In this document: positions 51,025 through 60,900 of the stretch, piece after piece | Layout of the letters: each line of letters opens with the position of its first letter | Position numbering within the stretch: position 1 is the first letter of the stretch | Assembly: GCA_020432165.1 (NCBI GenBank) | Contig: JAGQGU010000005.1 | Coordinates: forward strand, 62,001 to 126,000 | DNA from: Thermomicrobiales bacterium | Lineage (GTDB): Bacteria > Chloroflexota > Chloroflexia > Thermomicrobiales > UBA6265 | Length of the DNA stretch: 64,000 nt | Reading direction: 5' to 3' | Made by a program: the position numbers and the translations under genes | Notes under the pieces: model-generated | Seen by the model: the letters and a program-made list of their open reading frames with translations, nothing else | Told to the model about the DNA's origin: nothing | Databases searched by the model: none

Positions 51025-52173
51025 ATGGATATCATCGGGACCCAACCAGCCGCCAAGCCTGCCGCCTTCGTCGATCGCCCGGTGCGATTGGCGCTTATCG
51101 GTACAGGATTCGGCAGCCAGGTGCATCTTCCCGCGATCGCACATGTAGATCATACCGAGTTGGTGGCCATCTGTAGTCGGCGACAGGAGCGCGTCGATGT
51201 CATCGCTGCCAGACATGGTATTCCCAGTGCCAGCACCGATTGGCGTGATGTGGTCAATGATCCCGGTGTAGATGCGGTGATTGTCGCTACACCACCCTAT
51301 CTGCATCATCAGATGGTGATTGCGGCGCTGGAGGCCGGCAAGCACGTCCTCTGCGAGAAGCCGCTGGCACGGAATTTGGCGGAATCGCGGGATATGGTGC
51401 GCCTTGCCGAGCGCGCGGGCGTGGTGGCTATGGTCGATCACCAATACCGCTATCTCCCAATTCGTCGTCGTGTGAAGGAACTCCTGGACGAGGGATACAT
51501 CGGCACACCCCATGCTATCAACATGATCGTCTTCAACAGCTCGCTCGCCGACCCCGAAGAGACTCGCTTCAACTGGTTGATGGAAACGGATAAGGCGGGG
51601 GGGATGCTGCGGGCGATCGGCAGCCACTATGTGGACTCCATGCGCTGGTGGCTTGGCGAGATCGATGCCGTGGCGGGCACCGTGGGCACAATGGTCGGGA
51701 AGCGACGCATGCCCGATAGCACGTTGACCGCAACAGTCGATGCCGATGACAACTTCGCCTTTATGCTCCAGTTCCGCAGTGGCGCGATCGGCAGCGTGCA
51801 CTTCAGCGCAACCGCACCCGTGGATGCTGGTGATAGCACCACCATCACGGGCAGTGAAGGCATGCTGATTCTGGAGGCCGACAGCGAGCTCTTCGGCGCT
51901 CGCAAACGCGATGTGCATCTACGCGAGTTGGCGATTCCAGATCGACTTAACCCCAAGCTGCCAGATTTCAGCCATCCGCTGACACGTCCCACCATTCTGC
52001 TCATGCGAGACTGGATTACGGCGATCCGGGAAGGCGATCTCACTCGCTTCGCCCCCTCTTTCCGCGATGGTGAAAAGGTGCAAGAGATTATTGACGGTGT
52101 GATTCGCAGCCGCGAGCAAGGTCGCTGGATCGATACCTCTGGCGCCAAATGGCCGCGGACATCGCGAATCTAG
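51025..52173 (+). CDS. Gfo/Idh/MocA-family oxidoreductase
   Basis: 382 residues. Rossmann motif LALIGTGFGSQVHLPAI, cofactor-adjacent EKPLARNLAES (catalytic Lys in EKP) and the C-terminal domain with AIGSHYVDSMRWWLG. It oxidises a sugar or polyol derivative; the substrate is unknown. It lacks the Cys insertion seen in the other Gfo/Idh protein of this window. It starts 89 bases from the divergent cobalamin adenosyltransferase. Confidence 0.88.
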   Translation: MDIIGTQPAAKPAAFVDRPVRLALIGTGFGSQVHLPAIAHVDHTELVAICSRRQERVDVIAARHGIPSASTDWRDVVNDPGVDAVIVATPPYLHHQMVIAALEAGKHVLCEKPLARNLAESRDMVRLAERAGVVAMVDHQYRYLPIRRRVKELLDEGYIGTPHAINMIVFNSSLADPEETRFNWLMETDKAGGMLRAIGSHYVDSMRWWLGEIDAVAGTVGTMVGKRRMPDSTLTATVDADDNFAFMLQFRSGAIGSVHFSATAPVDAGDSTTITGSEGMLILEADSELFGARKRDVHLRELAIPDRLNPKLPDFSHPLTRPTILLMRDWITAIREGDLTRFAPSFRDGEKVQEIIDGVIRSREQGRWIDTSGAKWPRTSRI

Positions 52174-52183
52174 GAGGCTATAC

Positions 52184-52750
52184 GTGTCCGAAGGTCACCC
52201 TCGCCAACAACGACGCTTACGCGAGATCGAGCGCATTCGTGGGCTGGTGACCGGGCATCCAGAAGGTTCGCATCGCAGTGCCGCCCAGGTTGAGCAAGCC
52301 GGAATGACACGCGGGCAGCATCTGGCGGATCGCATTACCGAGGTATTGGGTAGCTGGAAGTTCATCATCGTTCAATCTTCCTTGCTGTTACTTTGGTTGA
52401 TAATCAACACCCTCGGCTGGATCCATCATTGGGATCCCTACCCTTTCATTCTTCTTAACCTCGCATTGAGCTTTCAGGCAGCTTTCACCGCACCGATCAT
52501 CATGATGAGTCAGAATCGTCAGGCTGATCGTGATCGTGTCGCCAGCGAGCTCGATTTCGAGGTAAATCGCAACGCGGCCAAGGAAGTTGATGAAATTCAG
52601 GCAAAACTCGATGGCTTGACCAGTCAACAATTGCAGACTTTACTGGATAATCTGGAAGAGCATCGAGTTCTGCTACACGAGTTACATAAACGAACAGATC
52701 GTATCGAACGACTGATTCTGGAAACCCGTGATGGTAGAGAAACGCCGTAG
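52184..52750 (+). CDS. DUF1003 membrane protein
   Basis: 188 residues from a GTG with AGGAGG upstream. Two membrane helices (IIVQSSLLLLWLIINTLGW and YPFILLNLALSFQAAFTAPII) are followed by the DUF1003 signature MMSQNRQADRDRVASELDFEVN and a helical tail. The function of the family is unknown. It starts 10 bases after the oxidoreductase, likely in one operon. Confidence 0.9.
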   Translation: MSEGHPRQQRRLREIERIRGLVTGHPEGSHRSAAQVEQAGMTRGQHLADRITEVLGSWKFIIVQSSLLLLWLIINTLGWIHHWDPYPFILLNLALSFQAAFTAPIIMMSQNRQADRDRVASELDFEVNRNAAKEVDEIQAKLDGLTSQQLQTLLDNLEEHRVLLHELHKRTDRIERLILETRDGRETP

Positions 52751-52789
52751 CCACGTCCTGGAGAGGGGCGAGAAAGTAGAGCAAGAATC

Positions 52790-53911
52790 GTGACCACGTC
52801 CGAACGCATTCTGCGCGATCCCGATAGTGTCGATACACCACAACTGATTGTTTCCGAGGAGATTCTGCAGCGGAATATCGCCGAGATGGCGGCCTTCGCC
52901 AAGAGTATCAAGGTGCAGTTGCGGCCGCATATCAAGACACATAAGTCGATTGAGATCGCGCGATTGCAGATCGCCGCGGGAGCGGTCGGGATCACCTGCG
53001 CCAAAGTCGGTGAGGCCGAGGTAATGGTGAATCAGGCCGGTATTGACGATGTGTTGCTTGCCTACCCGATTGTGGGAGCGAAGAAATACGAACGCATTGT
53101 CGCACTGATGGAGAAAGCACGGATCGCGGTGGCGGTCGATAGCGATACTGCGATCGAAACAATCTCGCAGGCTATGGTGCAGCACGAACGCAAGATCGAT
53201 ATCTATCTCGAGGTGAACACCGGTCAGAATCGTTCTGGCGTCATGTGGGGCGATGAAGCGGTTCACTTTGCCCAGGAGATTGATCGCCATCCCAATCTGC
53301 GTCTGAGCGGCATCATGACACACGAAGGACACGTCGCCTCGTTCGACCCGGATGCGATCGGCCGTGAGGCAATCGCTGCTGGAGAGAAGATGGTGCAGAC
53401 GGCGGAGATGATCCGCGAACACGGAATTGAACTACCGACTGTTAGTGTAGGCTCAACCCCAGCTGCCCGCATGACCCCCACGGTTCCGGGCATCACCGAG
53501 ATGCGACCAGGCACCTATGTCCTCAACGACTGCTCACTCTTCCGCTACGGGGATACCTGGGGTGTCGAGGATTGCGCGGCTCGCTTCGTGGTGACGGTCG
53601 TTAGTCGGGCGGCTGATGATCGCTGTGTGATCGACGCCGGTTCGAAGACACTCGCACTTGATGGCAACGTCGGTCACAAGGGCCACGGCTACATCGTTGG
53701 ACATCCGGATGTGATCATTAGCAAGCTGAGTGAAGAGCACGGTGTGTGCGAATTGCCCGCCGGTGAGGAGGGCTTCCAGGTTGGTGATACCGTCGAGGTA
53801 ATCCCGAATCATATTTGTCCAACGGTAAATCTGATGGACGAAATGGCGATCGTGCGCGATGGCGTAGTGGTGGATCACTGGAAGGTCGCGGCGCGCGGAA
53901 TGGTGCGGTAA
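52790..53911 (+). CDS. D-threonine aldolase/D-serine dehydratase-like PLP enzyme
   Basis: 373 residues with an alanine-racemase-like N-terminal barrel. The PLP Lys is in LRPHIKTHKS (Lys49). The C-terminal beta domain ends with the metal ligands PNHICPTVNLMD (His341, Cys343), typical of D-threonine aldolase and eukaryote-type D-serine dehydratase. It would cleave D-3-hydroxy amino acids. GTG start; the SD is weak. TAATG overlap with the next gene. Confidence 0.9.
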   Translation: MTTSERILRDPDSVDTPQLIVSEEILQRNIAEMAAFAKSIKVQLRPHIKTHKSIEIARLQIAAGAVGITCAKVGEAEVMVNQAGIDDVLLAYPIVGAKKYERIVALMEKARIAVAVDSDTAIETISQAMVQHERKIDIYLEVNTGQNRSGVMWGDEAVHFAQEIDRHPNLRLSGIMTHEGHVASFDPDAIGREAIAAGEKMVQTAEMIREHGIELPTVSVGSTPAARMTPTVPGITEMRPGTYVLNDCSLFRYGDTWGVEDCAARFVVTVVSRAADDRCVIDAGSKTLALDGNVGHKGHGYIVGHPDVIISKLSEEHGVCELPAGEEGFQVGDTVEVIPNHICPTVNLMDEMAIVRDGVVVDHWKVAARGMVR

Positions 53912-54462
53912 TGAGTACGACAGCCCTGGTACTGGTAGATATCCAACAAGGACTCGATGACCCCTGGTACGGGGTGCGGAATAATCCGGATGCGGAGACA
54001 AACGCAAGCAGATTACTGTCCCACTGGCGAGCCACCGGTCAGCCAGTGGTGCACATTCAGCATCTCTCCACCAATCCTGAATCGCCTCTTTTTCCGGGCA
54101 AGCCGGGTGTACCACACAAACCAGAGGTTACACCGATCGATAGCGAACCAGTGATGCAGAAGCATGTGAATAGTGGCTTCATCGGTACAAATCTCGAGTC
54201 ATGGCTGCGTGAACATGGGATCGACCAGGTGGTGATTGCCGGACTCACCACCAACCACTGTGTGGAGACAACCACGCGCATGAGCGGAAATCTCGGTTTC
54301 GACACCTATCTCGCCCACGATGCTTGCGCCGCCCATAATCTGGTGGGTCCCGATGGCACAAACTACACCGGTGAACAGGTACACACGATGAGTGTGGCAA
54401 ATATCGCCAGCGAGTTCGCCACGGTGTTGAGCACAGATGAGGTGCTGGCCAGATTCGTCTGA
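53911..54462 (+). CDS. Isochorismatase-like cysteine hydrolase
   Basis: 183 residues. The catalytic triad is complete: Asp10 (LVDIQQG), Lys84 (MQKHVNSGF) and Cys117 (LTTNHCVETT). Relatives hydrolyse small amides such as nicotinamide or N-carbamoyl compounds. The long N-terminal extension in the same frame lies inside the upstream gene and is rejected; the ATG overlaps its stop as TAATG. The operon with a PLP enzyme suggests amino-acid or amide catabolism. Confidence 0.88.
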   Translation: MSTTALVLVDIQQGLDDPWYGVRNNPDAETNASRLLSHWRATGQPVVHIQHLSTNPESPLFPGKPGVPHKPEVTPIDSEPVMQKHVNSGFIGTNLESWLREHGIDQVVIAGLTTNHCVETTTRMSGNLGFDTYLAHDACAAHNLVGPDGTNYTGEQVHTMSVANIASEFATVLSTDEVLARFV

Positions 54463-54475
54463 CCAATGTTTAGTG

Positions 54476-57190
54476 ATGCTTCAGACGCCTGAATCTCCTC
54501 CTCACGAACCCGCCGCAGTTCCGGATATCGCTCATTCCCACCGCTCCCTGGCACTGCTCTGGCGAGTGTCTGTTTTTGTGCTCTTGATCTTGTTTCTGTG
54601 GTGGCAGCGTCAGGAAATTGCGGAAGCGATTCATCTCCTGCGCACCATCAATCGCTACTGGATCGGGACGCTTCTCGCTGCCGCGTTGATGCTCCATGCA
54701 TTGCTCGCCTGGGCTCTGGCCAGCATCGTGAAAGTAACCGGAAGCGATATTCCTTATACCGAAGCGTTCATCACACGGGCAGAACGCGAGATGGTGGCCA
54801 CAATGATGCCCATGGGCGGGATTGCCTCGTGGGTGGTCCTGGTTCAGCGCTTCGGACGCTACGGTGTAACACCAACAACCGCAGGACTGGCAACACTCCT
54901 CTACTCCGTTGTCGGTCATCTCTCGTTTCTGATGGTTGTCATCCCGACCATCATCTGGTTTTCCATCGCCCATGGATCGCTCGTTACGGTGTGGATTGGC
55001 CTGACGGTCGCCATTATCATCGTTAGTATCATCATCGCCATCACCATGCTCCTCCTGCGCGGAGCATCATTACCAGCGAGAATTGAGCGGCATCTGCCCG
55101 CGGCATTACACGATGCACGCGACCAAATTCGACAAATGACGGTGAGACCGGTTCATCTGGTTCCACCGTTGCTCATCAGTCTGGCGGCCGATCTCGCCGG
55201 TGGTGTTGGTGTCTGGGTGGCCCTCCATGCGGTGGGTGAGCCGAGCACCATCATGGTCGCACTGACAGCGTATGTGGTCGGCACGTTGATGCTGCTAGCG
55301 GCACCCGTCTTTCAGGGAATCGGATTTGTCGAAGCATCCATGACCGTCGCGATGCAGCAGATGGGTGTGCCTGTTGAACGAGCCCTCGCGGCAACACTGC
55401 TGTACCGGGTCGTTGATACCTGGCTTCCCGTCGTTATCGGAGCGGCCGTTCAGTTCCGCAACAACGACCGTATCCGGGGCGTACCAGCACTGGTTCCCGC
55501 ACTCTGGACGGGTTTCAACGGTACGTTGCTGCTAGCCAGTGCCCTGCCCTTACCTTCAGGTATCCGCAATGGCTTCCATGAGCTTCACGGCAGACGCGGT
55601 ACTGCCGTTCTCCTCATCGCTCATCCAGAGGCACTGACCCGCACCGTCTCGTTGGTCGGCGGATTCCTGCTCCTTCTGCTCTCCATTCGCCTCCTAAAAG
55701 GTGAACGCACGGCCTGGCTGGTAACGCTCGGGCTCTCGGTCATACTGACGCTCAATCACTTTTTCTCGGTTCATGATCGCATTGGTATGCTGATTTCCTC
55801 GACAACCATTGTGATTCTGTTGATTTATCGCGATCGATTTCGGGTCAAGCCTGATCGCCCCTCGATTCTGGGTGGATTGCAGCTCCTCATAGCCTCGCTC
55901 CTGGTCACTTATGGCTATGCGGTGGTAAGCCTATGGGTAGCGGATCGGCGCGTCTTTGGTCAGGAATTCTCGTTCCGGCGATCCTTCCGGACAGCGGCCG
56001 ATGTCCTTTTCTGGTTCGATAGTGGTGGCTTGCATCCACGCTCTCGTATAGGAATCTGGACCCTGCATTCCTTCCATTTGCTGATGCTGATGACGCTTGT
56101 CCTCTCCGTCGTAGTTATCCTGCGGCCGCTCGTGTGGAGACTCCGCCCGACACTCTCCAATACTGAGGAGGCAAAAGAGATCATCAGTCGGGTTGGCAAC
56201 TCTTCACTGGATCGCTTCAAGTATTGGCCAGACAAGTTCCAGTTCTTTCCGACCGGTGTTGATGCTGTAGTCAGTTACGGTGTCAGCGATGGCGTTGCCC
56301 TGGTACTTGGCAATCCATCTGCAGCGTCATCTGAGGCAATGATCGCGAGCATCGTTCAGTTCCAGGAGTATTGCCGGCAGCACAACCTTATCCCGGCGTT
56401 TCACCAGGTTCCGGATAGCGATCTGCATACCTATCACAATCTGGGGTTCGCAGCGGTCCGGGTGGGGCAGGAAGCCGTGGTCGAGATACCTACGTTTACC
56501 CTTGCGGGCGGCGACATGAAAAAGCTGCGAGGATCCGCAAACCGTGGCGAACGTCTCGGGCTGGTGGTTCATCAATACGATCCACCACACAGTCCCGAAA
56601 CACTGCAGCAACTGAGATCCATTTCGGACGATTGGCTCACACTGGAAGGACGTCGCGAACGCACGTTCACGCTTGGGCAATTCGACGAGGACTATCTGCA
56701 AGAGGGGCCGGTCTTCATTCTGCTGGACGAAACGGCTACCCCACAGGCGTTTATCAATATTATCCCCGATGGAGCACCCGGAGAAGTCACCTTTGATCTC
56801 ATGCGGCATCGGGTTGACGCACCAAATGGCGCGATGGATTTACTCATGCTGGCGTTGATCGACTATGCCAAACGCACGGGGCACACCAGTGTCTCCCTCG
56901 GTATGGTGCCATTTGTCGGCAATGAAACCGAACAGAATGAGGATCTGGTCGATCGCGGTGTTCAACTGCTCGCCAAGCCGATGGGTCAATTCTTCGCGAG
57001 CGAATCGCTCTTCGACTACAAGGACAAGTTTCGACCTGCGTGGCATGGCCGTTATCTGGTGGTGCCTAACCTCGCGGTTGTACCGCGGGTTGCACTGGCT
57101 CTGTCCAGCCTCGCGGAAATTGACCAGACCAAGAATGGCTGGATCGGACGTCTGACGATGTTCTTCCGCAAAGAATCCGCAGACTCATGA
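54476..57190 (+). CDS. MprF-like lipid aminoacyltransferase/flippase
   Basis: 904 residues. The N-terminal half is a multi-helix flippase domain (UPF0104-like; AERE MVATMMPMGGIASW region and GIGFVEASMTVAMQQMGV), then further helices, and a C-terminal GNAT-type DUF2156 domain (about 560-880) with FKYWPDKFQFFPTGVDAVVSYGV and LFDYKDKFRPAWHGRYLV. MprF transfers lysine or alanine from tRNA to phosphatidylglycerol and flips it, lowering surface charge. Start uncertain: no clear SD; ATG 54476 chosen. ATGA overlap with the next gene. Confidence 0.88.
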   Translation: MLQTPESPPHEPAAVPDIAHSHRSLALLWRVSVFVLLILFLWWQRQEIAEAIHLLRTINRYWIGTLLAAALMLHALLAWALASIVKVTGSDIPYTEAFITRAEREMVATMMPMGGIASWVVLVQRFGRYGVTPTTAGLATLLYSVVGHLSFLMVVIPTIIWFSIAHGSLVTVWIGLTVAIIIVSIIIAITMLLLRGASLPARIERHLPAALHDARDQIRQMTVRPVHLVPPLLISLAADLAGGVGVWVALHAVGEPSTIMVALTAYVVGTLMLLAAPVFQGIGFVEASMTVAMQQMGVPVERALAATLLYRVVDTWLPVVIGAAVQFRNNDRIRGVPALVPALWTGFNGTLLLASALPLPSGIRNGFHELHGRRGTAVLLIAHPEALTRTVSLVGGFLLLLLSIRLLKGERTAWLVTLGLSVILTLNHFFSVHDRIGMLISSTTIVILLIYRDRFRVKPDRPSILGGLQLLIASLLVTYGYAVVSLWVADRRVFGQEFSFRRSFRTAADVLFWFDSGGLHPRSRIGIWTLHSFHLLMLMTLVLSVVVILRPLVWRLRPTLSNTEEAKEIISRVGNSSLDRFKYWPDKFQFFPTGVDAVVSYGVSDGVALVLGNPSAASSEAMIASIVQFQEYCRQHNLIPAFHQVPDSDLHTYHNLGFAAVRVGQEAVVEIPTFTLAGGDMKKLRGSANRGERLGLVVHQYDPPHSPETLQQLRSISDDWLTLEGRRERTFTLGQFDEDYLQEGPVFILLDETATPQAFINIIPDGAPGEVTFDLMRHRVDAPNGAMDLLMLALIDYAKRTGHTSVSLGMVPFVGNETEQNEDLVDRGVQLLAKPMGQFFASESLFDYKDKFRPAWHGRYLVVPNLAVVPRVALALSSLAEIDQTKNGWIGRLTMFFRKESADS

Positions 57191-57798
57191 TGTACTGGGT
57201 GTGGCGATTCCGGTTCAGTCTGGCTGTGCAGATCGTGATCGTCACTATTGGCTGGCTTACGCTCGGTCACACACCTGAACAACACGCACACCTGATGAAT
57301 CACGTAGGCCTCAGTTGGCAACTCCTCACGGAAGGGCGCATTTGGCATATTTTCACCGGGACCTGGGTGCAATCCAAACCAGGACTTGGCTGGAACATGA
57401 TTAGCATGTGCATGATGGTCGCGCTCGGAACGTTTCCGCTGGAATATCGTGTGGGATCACGTCTGACAGCGATCACGCTCATCATCGCAGACTGGTTCGC
57501 CTCCACCATGGCGGCGGTCACGCTCTGGATGCTGGCGGAGTTCGGAAGACTGTCAGATCCGGGGGTGCTGCACAAGCCGGATGCCGGTACTTCGGCGCTT
57601 GCCTGGGCAGGAATGGCAGCGGGTGCTGTGGTTTTCATTCCACGTCTGCGGTGGGTATTAGTTCCGGTTGTTGTGGGCTTTGTGGGTTGGCAATTCACCA
57701 TCGAACCACCCGCAGCAGCCATTGCCCATGCATTTGCAGTGGGTTATGGCCTGACTGCAGGGTGGTTATTTCTGCGAACACGTAGTGTCCAGCCGTGA
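57187..57798 (+). CDS. Rhomboid-like membrane protein (probably inactive)
   Basis: 203 residues with six hydrophobic segments. The layout recalls rhomboid proteases: an early WHIFTGTWVQ loop with WNMISMCMMVALG, an Ala/Gly segment DAGTSALAWAGMAAGAVVF and the last helix IAHAFAVGYGLTAGW. The catalytic GxSG motif is GTSA here, though the His-like AHAFAVGYG remains. It overlaps MprF by ATGA, so it is coupled and may regulate or fold it. Confidence 0.7.
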   Translation: MMYWVWRFRFSLAVQIVIVTIGWLTLGHTPEQHAHLMNHVGLSWQLLTEGRIWHIFTGTWVQSKPGLGWNMISMCMMVALGTFPLEYRVGSRLTAITLIIADWFASTMAAVTLWMLAEFGRLSDPGVLHKPDAGTSALAWAGMAAGAVVFIPRLRWVLVPVVVGFVGWQFTIEPPAAAIAHAFAVGYGLTAGWLFLRTRSVQP

Positions 57799-57893
57799 CA
57801 GCCTCTCAGTCGGCGGCTGCGTGACTGGCTGTATGAAGACGTCGCAACGGTAACAGGACAGGCATTATAGTTGGGTACCGATCTTCCGCCACC

Positions 57894-57920
57894 GGGTGGC
57901 CACAAGGGCCACCCCTACCG
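57894..57920. repeat. CGTAGG-tag hairpin element (variant tag), 3' of gltB
   Basis: GGGTGGCC (57894-57901) pairs with GGCCACCC (57907-57914) around ACAAG; the tag CCTACCG is 13 bases from the gltB stop. Confidence 0.8.
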
Positions 57921-57932
57921 ATGAGGATTGCT

Positions 57933-60900
57933 CTAGTCTGCGGCGCCCTCGGCGAGTTCTTCCTCTTCCACCTTCAGCTCCAAAGCAGCCTTACCAACCA
58001 CATGGCGGAACTGGTTTTTAGCAACCATCCAGTTCGAGAGAAGGTCGCGACCACGGCGACTGTTGGTAGCATCCACATGCTGCTGAATCAGATCATGCAC
58101 CGTAGCGATGCGCTCCTCATCCATCTCGTGGATTTCGACTGACTCACCATTAATGCGACCATCCAGGAGCAACTCAGGATCCCAAACATAGACATCGCCG
58201 TTGCTCATACCGGCACCAAAGTTGCGCCCGGTTGGCCCGAGGATTACGGCTGTACCGCCGGTCATGTACTCGCAGCCGTGTTCACCAACGCCCTCGACCA
58301 CCGCGGTGGCACCGGAGTTGCGCACCGCAAAGCGCTCACCAACAGCACCAGCGAAGAAGGCCGAGCCACCAGTGGCACCATAGAGCAGCGTGTTACCGGC
58401 GATCACCTGACAGGCTTCCGGCTTACTGACGCGATCCGGGAAGATAGCGAGACGACCTCCATTCAGGCCCTTGCCAACGTAGTCGTTGGCTTCGCCCTCC
58501 AGCGAGATATCCATACCATCGACACCGAATGCGCCGAAACTCTGACCGGCCGTGCCACGGAATGCGAGGTTCACGGTGTTCATCAGCACAGGACCACTAC
58601 TGCGATAGGTGGTGAGGTTCCCGGCGATGCGGGCACCGACGGTGCGATCGGCAGTCGTAATCGTGCTTTCGAGGCTGATGTCCTGGCCGCCCGCAAGCTG
58701 AGGCTCGATCTCTGCCCACAACTGATCGCTGAGCGAATTGTTCTCGCGCTTGACCTCGACGGACTTCTTGCGCAATTGCGCAGGTGCTGGCTCGGCCAGT
58801 AATTGACCGATCTTCAGAGATCGTGCGCGACCACTCACGGTCTTCTCACCGAGGAGATCGCTGCGACCAATGATTTCCTCCAGATTGGTGATACCGAGAT
58901 CAGCCATGGTCTCGCGCATACCCTGGATCAACTGGGTGAAGTACCCGATGACCATCTCCGGATTACCAGCAAACTTGGCGCGCAGATCCGCACGCTGGGT
59001 AGCGATACCCGTCGGACAGGTGTTGAGATGGCACTGACGCGCCATATCGCAGCCCATAGCGACGAGCACCGAGGTACCGAAACCGAACTCCTCCGCACCC
59101 AGCATCGCCGCGACAAGAACATCCTTCGGGGTCTTCAGACCGCCATCGGTGCGGACGCGGACACGATTACGCAGACCTGCGCGAATCAGCGTCTGCTGCG
59201 TTTCCGCCAAACCTAGCTCCCACGGCGAACCAGCGTGCTTGATGCTTGCCAGTGGTGCAGCGCCGGTGCCTCCGCTATGTCCGGCAATCAGCACATAGTC
59301 AGCCTGAGCCTTGGCTACACCGGCAGCGACCGTACCCACGCCGGCCTCGGCCACCAGCTTCACGCCGATCTTGGCACGCGGATTGACCTGACGAAGATCG
59401 TAGATAAGCTGGGCGAGATCCTCAATCGAATAGATATCGTGATGCGGCGGCGGCGAGATCAGGCTGAGTCCAGCGATCGCATGGCGCATACGAGCCACAA
59501 AATCGGTGACTTTGAAGCCTGGCAGCTGTCCACCTTCGCCCGGTTTGGCACCCTGAGCGACCTTGATCTCGAGTTCCTCAGCCATGCTCAGGTACTTGGT
59601 GGTGACGCCGAAGCGGCCGCTGGCCACCTGCTTCACCTTGCTGTGCGGGATATCCGGGCCGGTGGTGTGATACCAATCCGGATCCTCGCCACCCTCACCG
59701 GAGTTGGATCGCGCCCCCATCCGATTCATGGCGATGGAGAGCGTGCTGTGGGCCTCCGGGCTGAGCGAACCGAGGCTCATAGCAGTGACAACAAAGCGCT
59801 TGACGATATCCTCCAACGGCTCCACGGTCTCGATCGGCACAGGATCGCCCAAAGGACGAAGCTCCAGCAGATCGCGGAGGGTCGTCAGTGGCTCCTCCTT
59901 CACCATCGCCAGATAGGTTTGGTAGGCCTGATAGTCGTTGTTTTGCGCAGCCGCCTGCAAGGCGGTGACGATACCGGGCTGGAAGGCGTGAGCCTCACCA
60001 TCCTTCTTGAACTTGACCATACCGTGATCTGGCAGTTTCGCAGCCGCTGCCTGGAATGCACCCTCATGACGAGTGCGGATATCGGCTTCGAGTTCAGCAA
60101 AACCAATACCGTCGAGTCGAGCCGGTGTGCCCCGGAAACAGAAATCGGTGACCTCGCGACCAAGACCGATCGTCTCAAAAATCTGGGCACCGCGATACCC
60201 GCTGGCGGTGGAGATACCCATCTTCGCCATCACCTTGAGGAAGCCATACTCCATCATGGTGATGTAGTTTTGACGCAGCTCCTTCGGGGTGAGATTCTCA
60301 AACCCACGTGATGCGGAAAGTCTCGCGCTGGCATCAATAGCCAACCGTGGATGCACTGCAGCTGCACCGTGTCCGATGATGACCGCCATCTGGTGCACAT
60401 CCCAGACATCGCCACTATCGCAGACGATATCCGCATCCATGCGAAGACCAGCATCAATCAAGGCATGATGAATCGCACCAACAGCCAACGCCGTCGGCAC
60501 GTGCGCGCGCTCCGCACTCACCGCCTGATCGCTCAGCAACAGGATGGTATTGCCATTCTGCACAGCCGCGATCGCTTCCGCGATAAGTTCATCAAGGCGA
60601 CCCTTAAGCGAACCACCCTCAAGTGCAAAGGTGGCATCGAGATCGGCGATGTCCAGATCCGAACACGCCTCAATGGCCTCAAGCTCATGAGTAGCAAGCA
60701 CAAAGCTGCGCAGATGTACGAGATGGGCCTGCGTACCGCTCTTCTCAAGCAAGTGTCCGCGCTTGCCCAGATAGGTATCCAGCGCCATCACACGCCGTTC
60801 GCGCAACGAATCGATGGCCGGATTTGTCACCTGTGCGAAACGCTGCCGCAGGTATGCCGTGACCGGACGTGGTGTTGTGCTGAGGACAGCCAACGGGGCA

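Noticed and set aside
57799-57893. tRNA or small RNA gene between the rhomboid-like gene and gltB
   Set aside because: No cloverleaf or T-loop consensus; the only structure is the CGTAGG-type hairpin after it.
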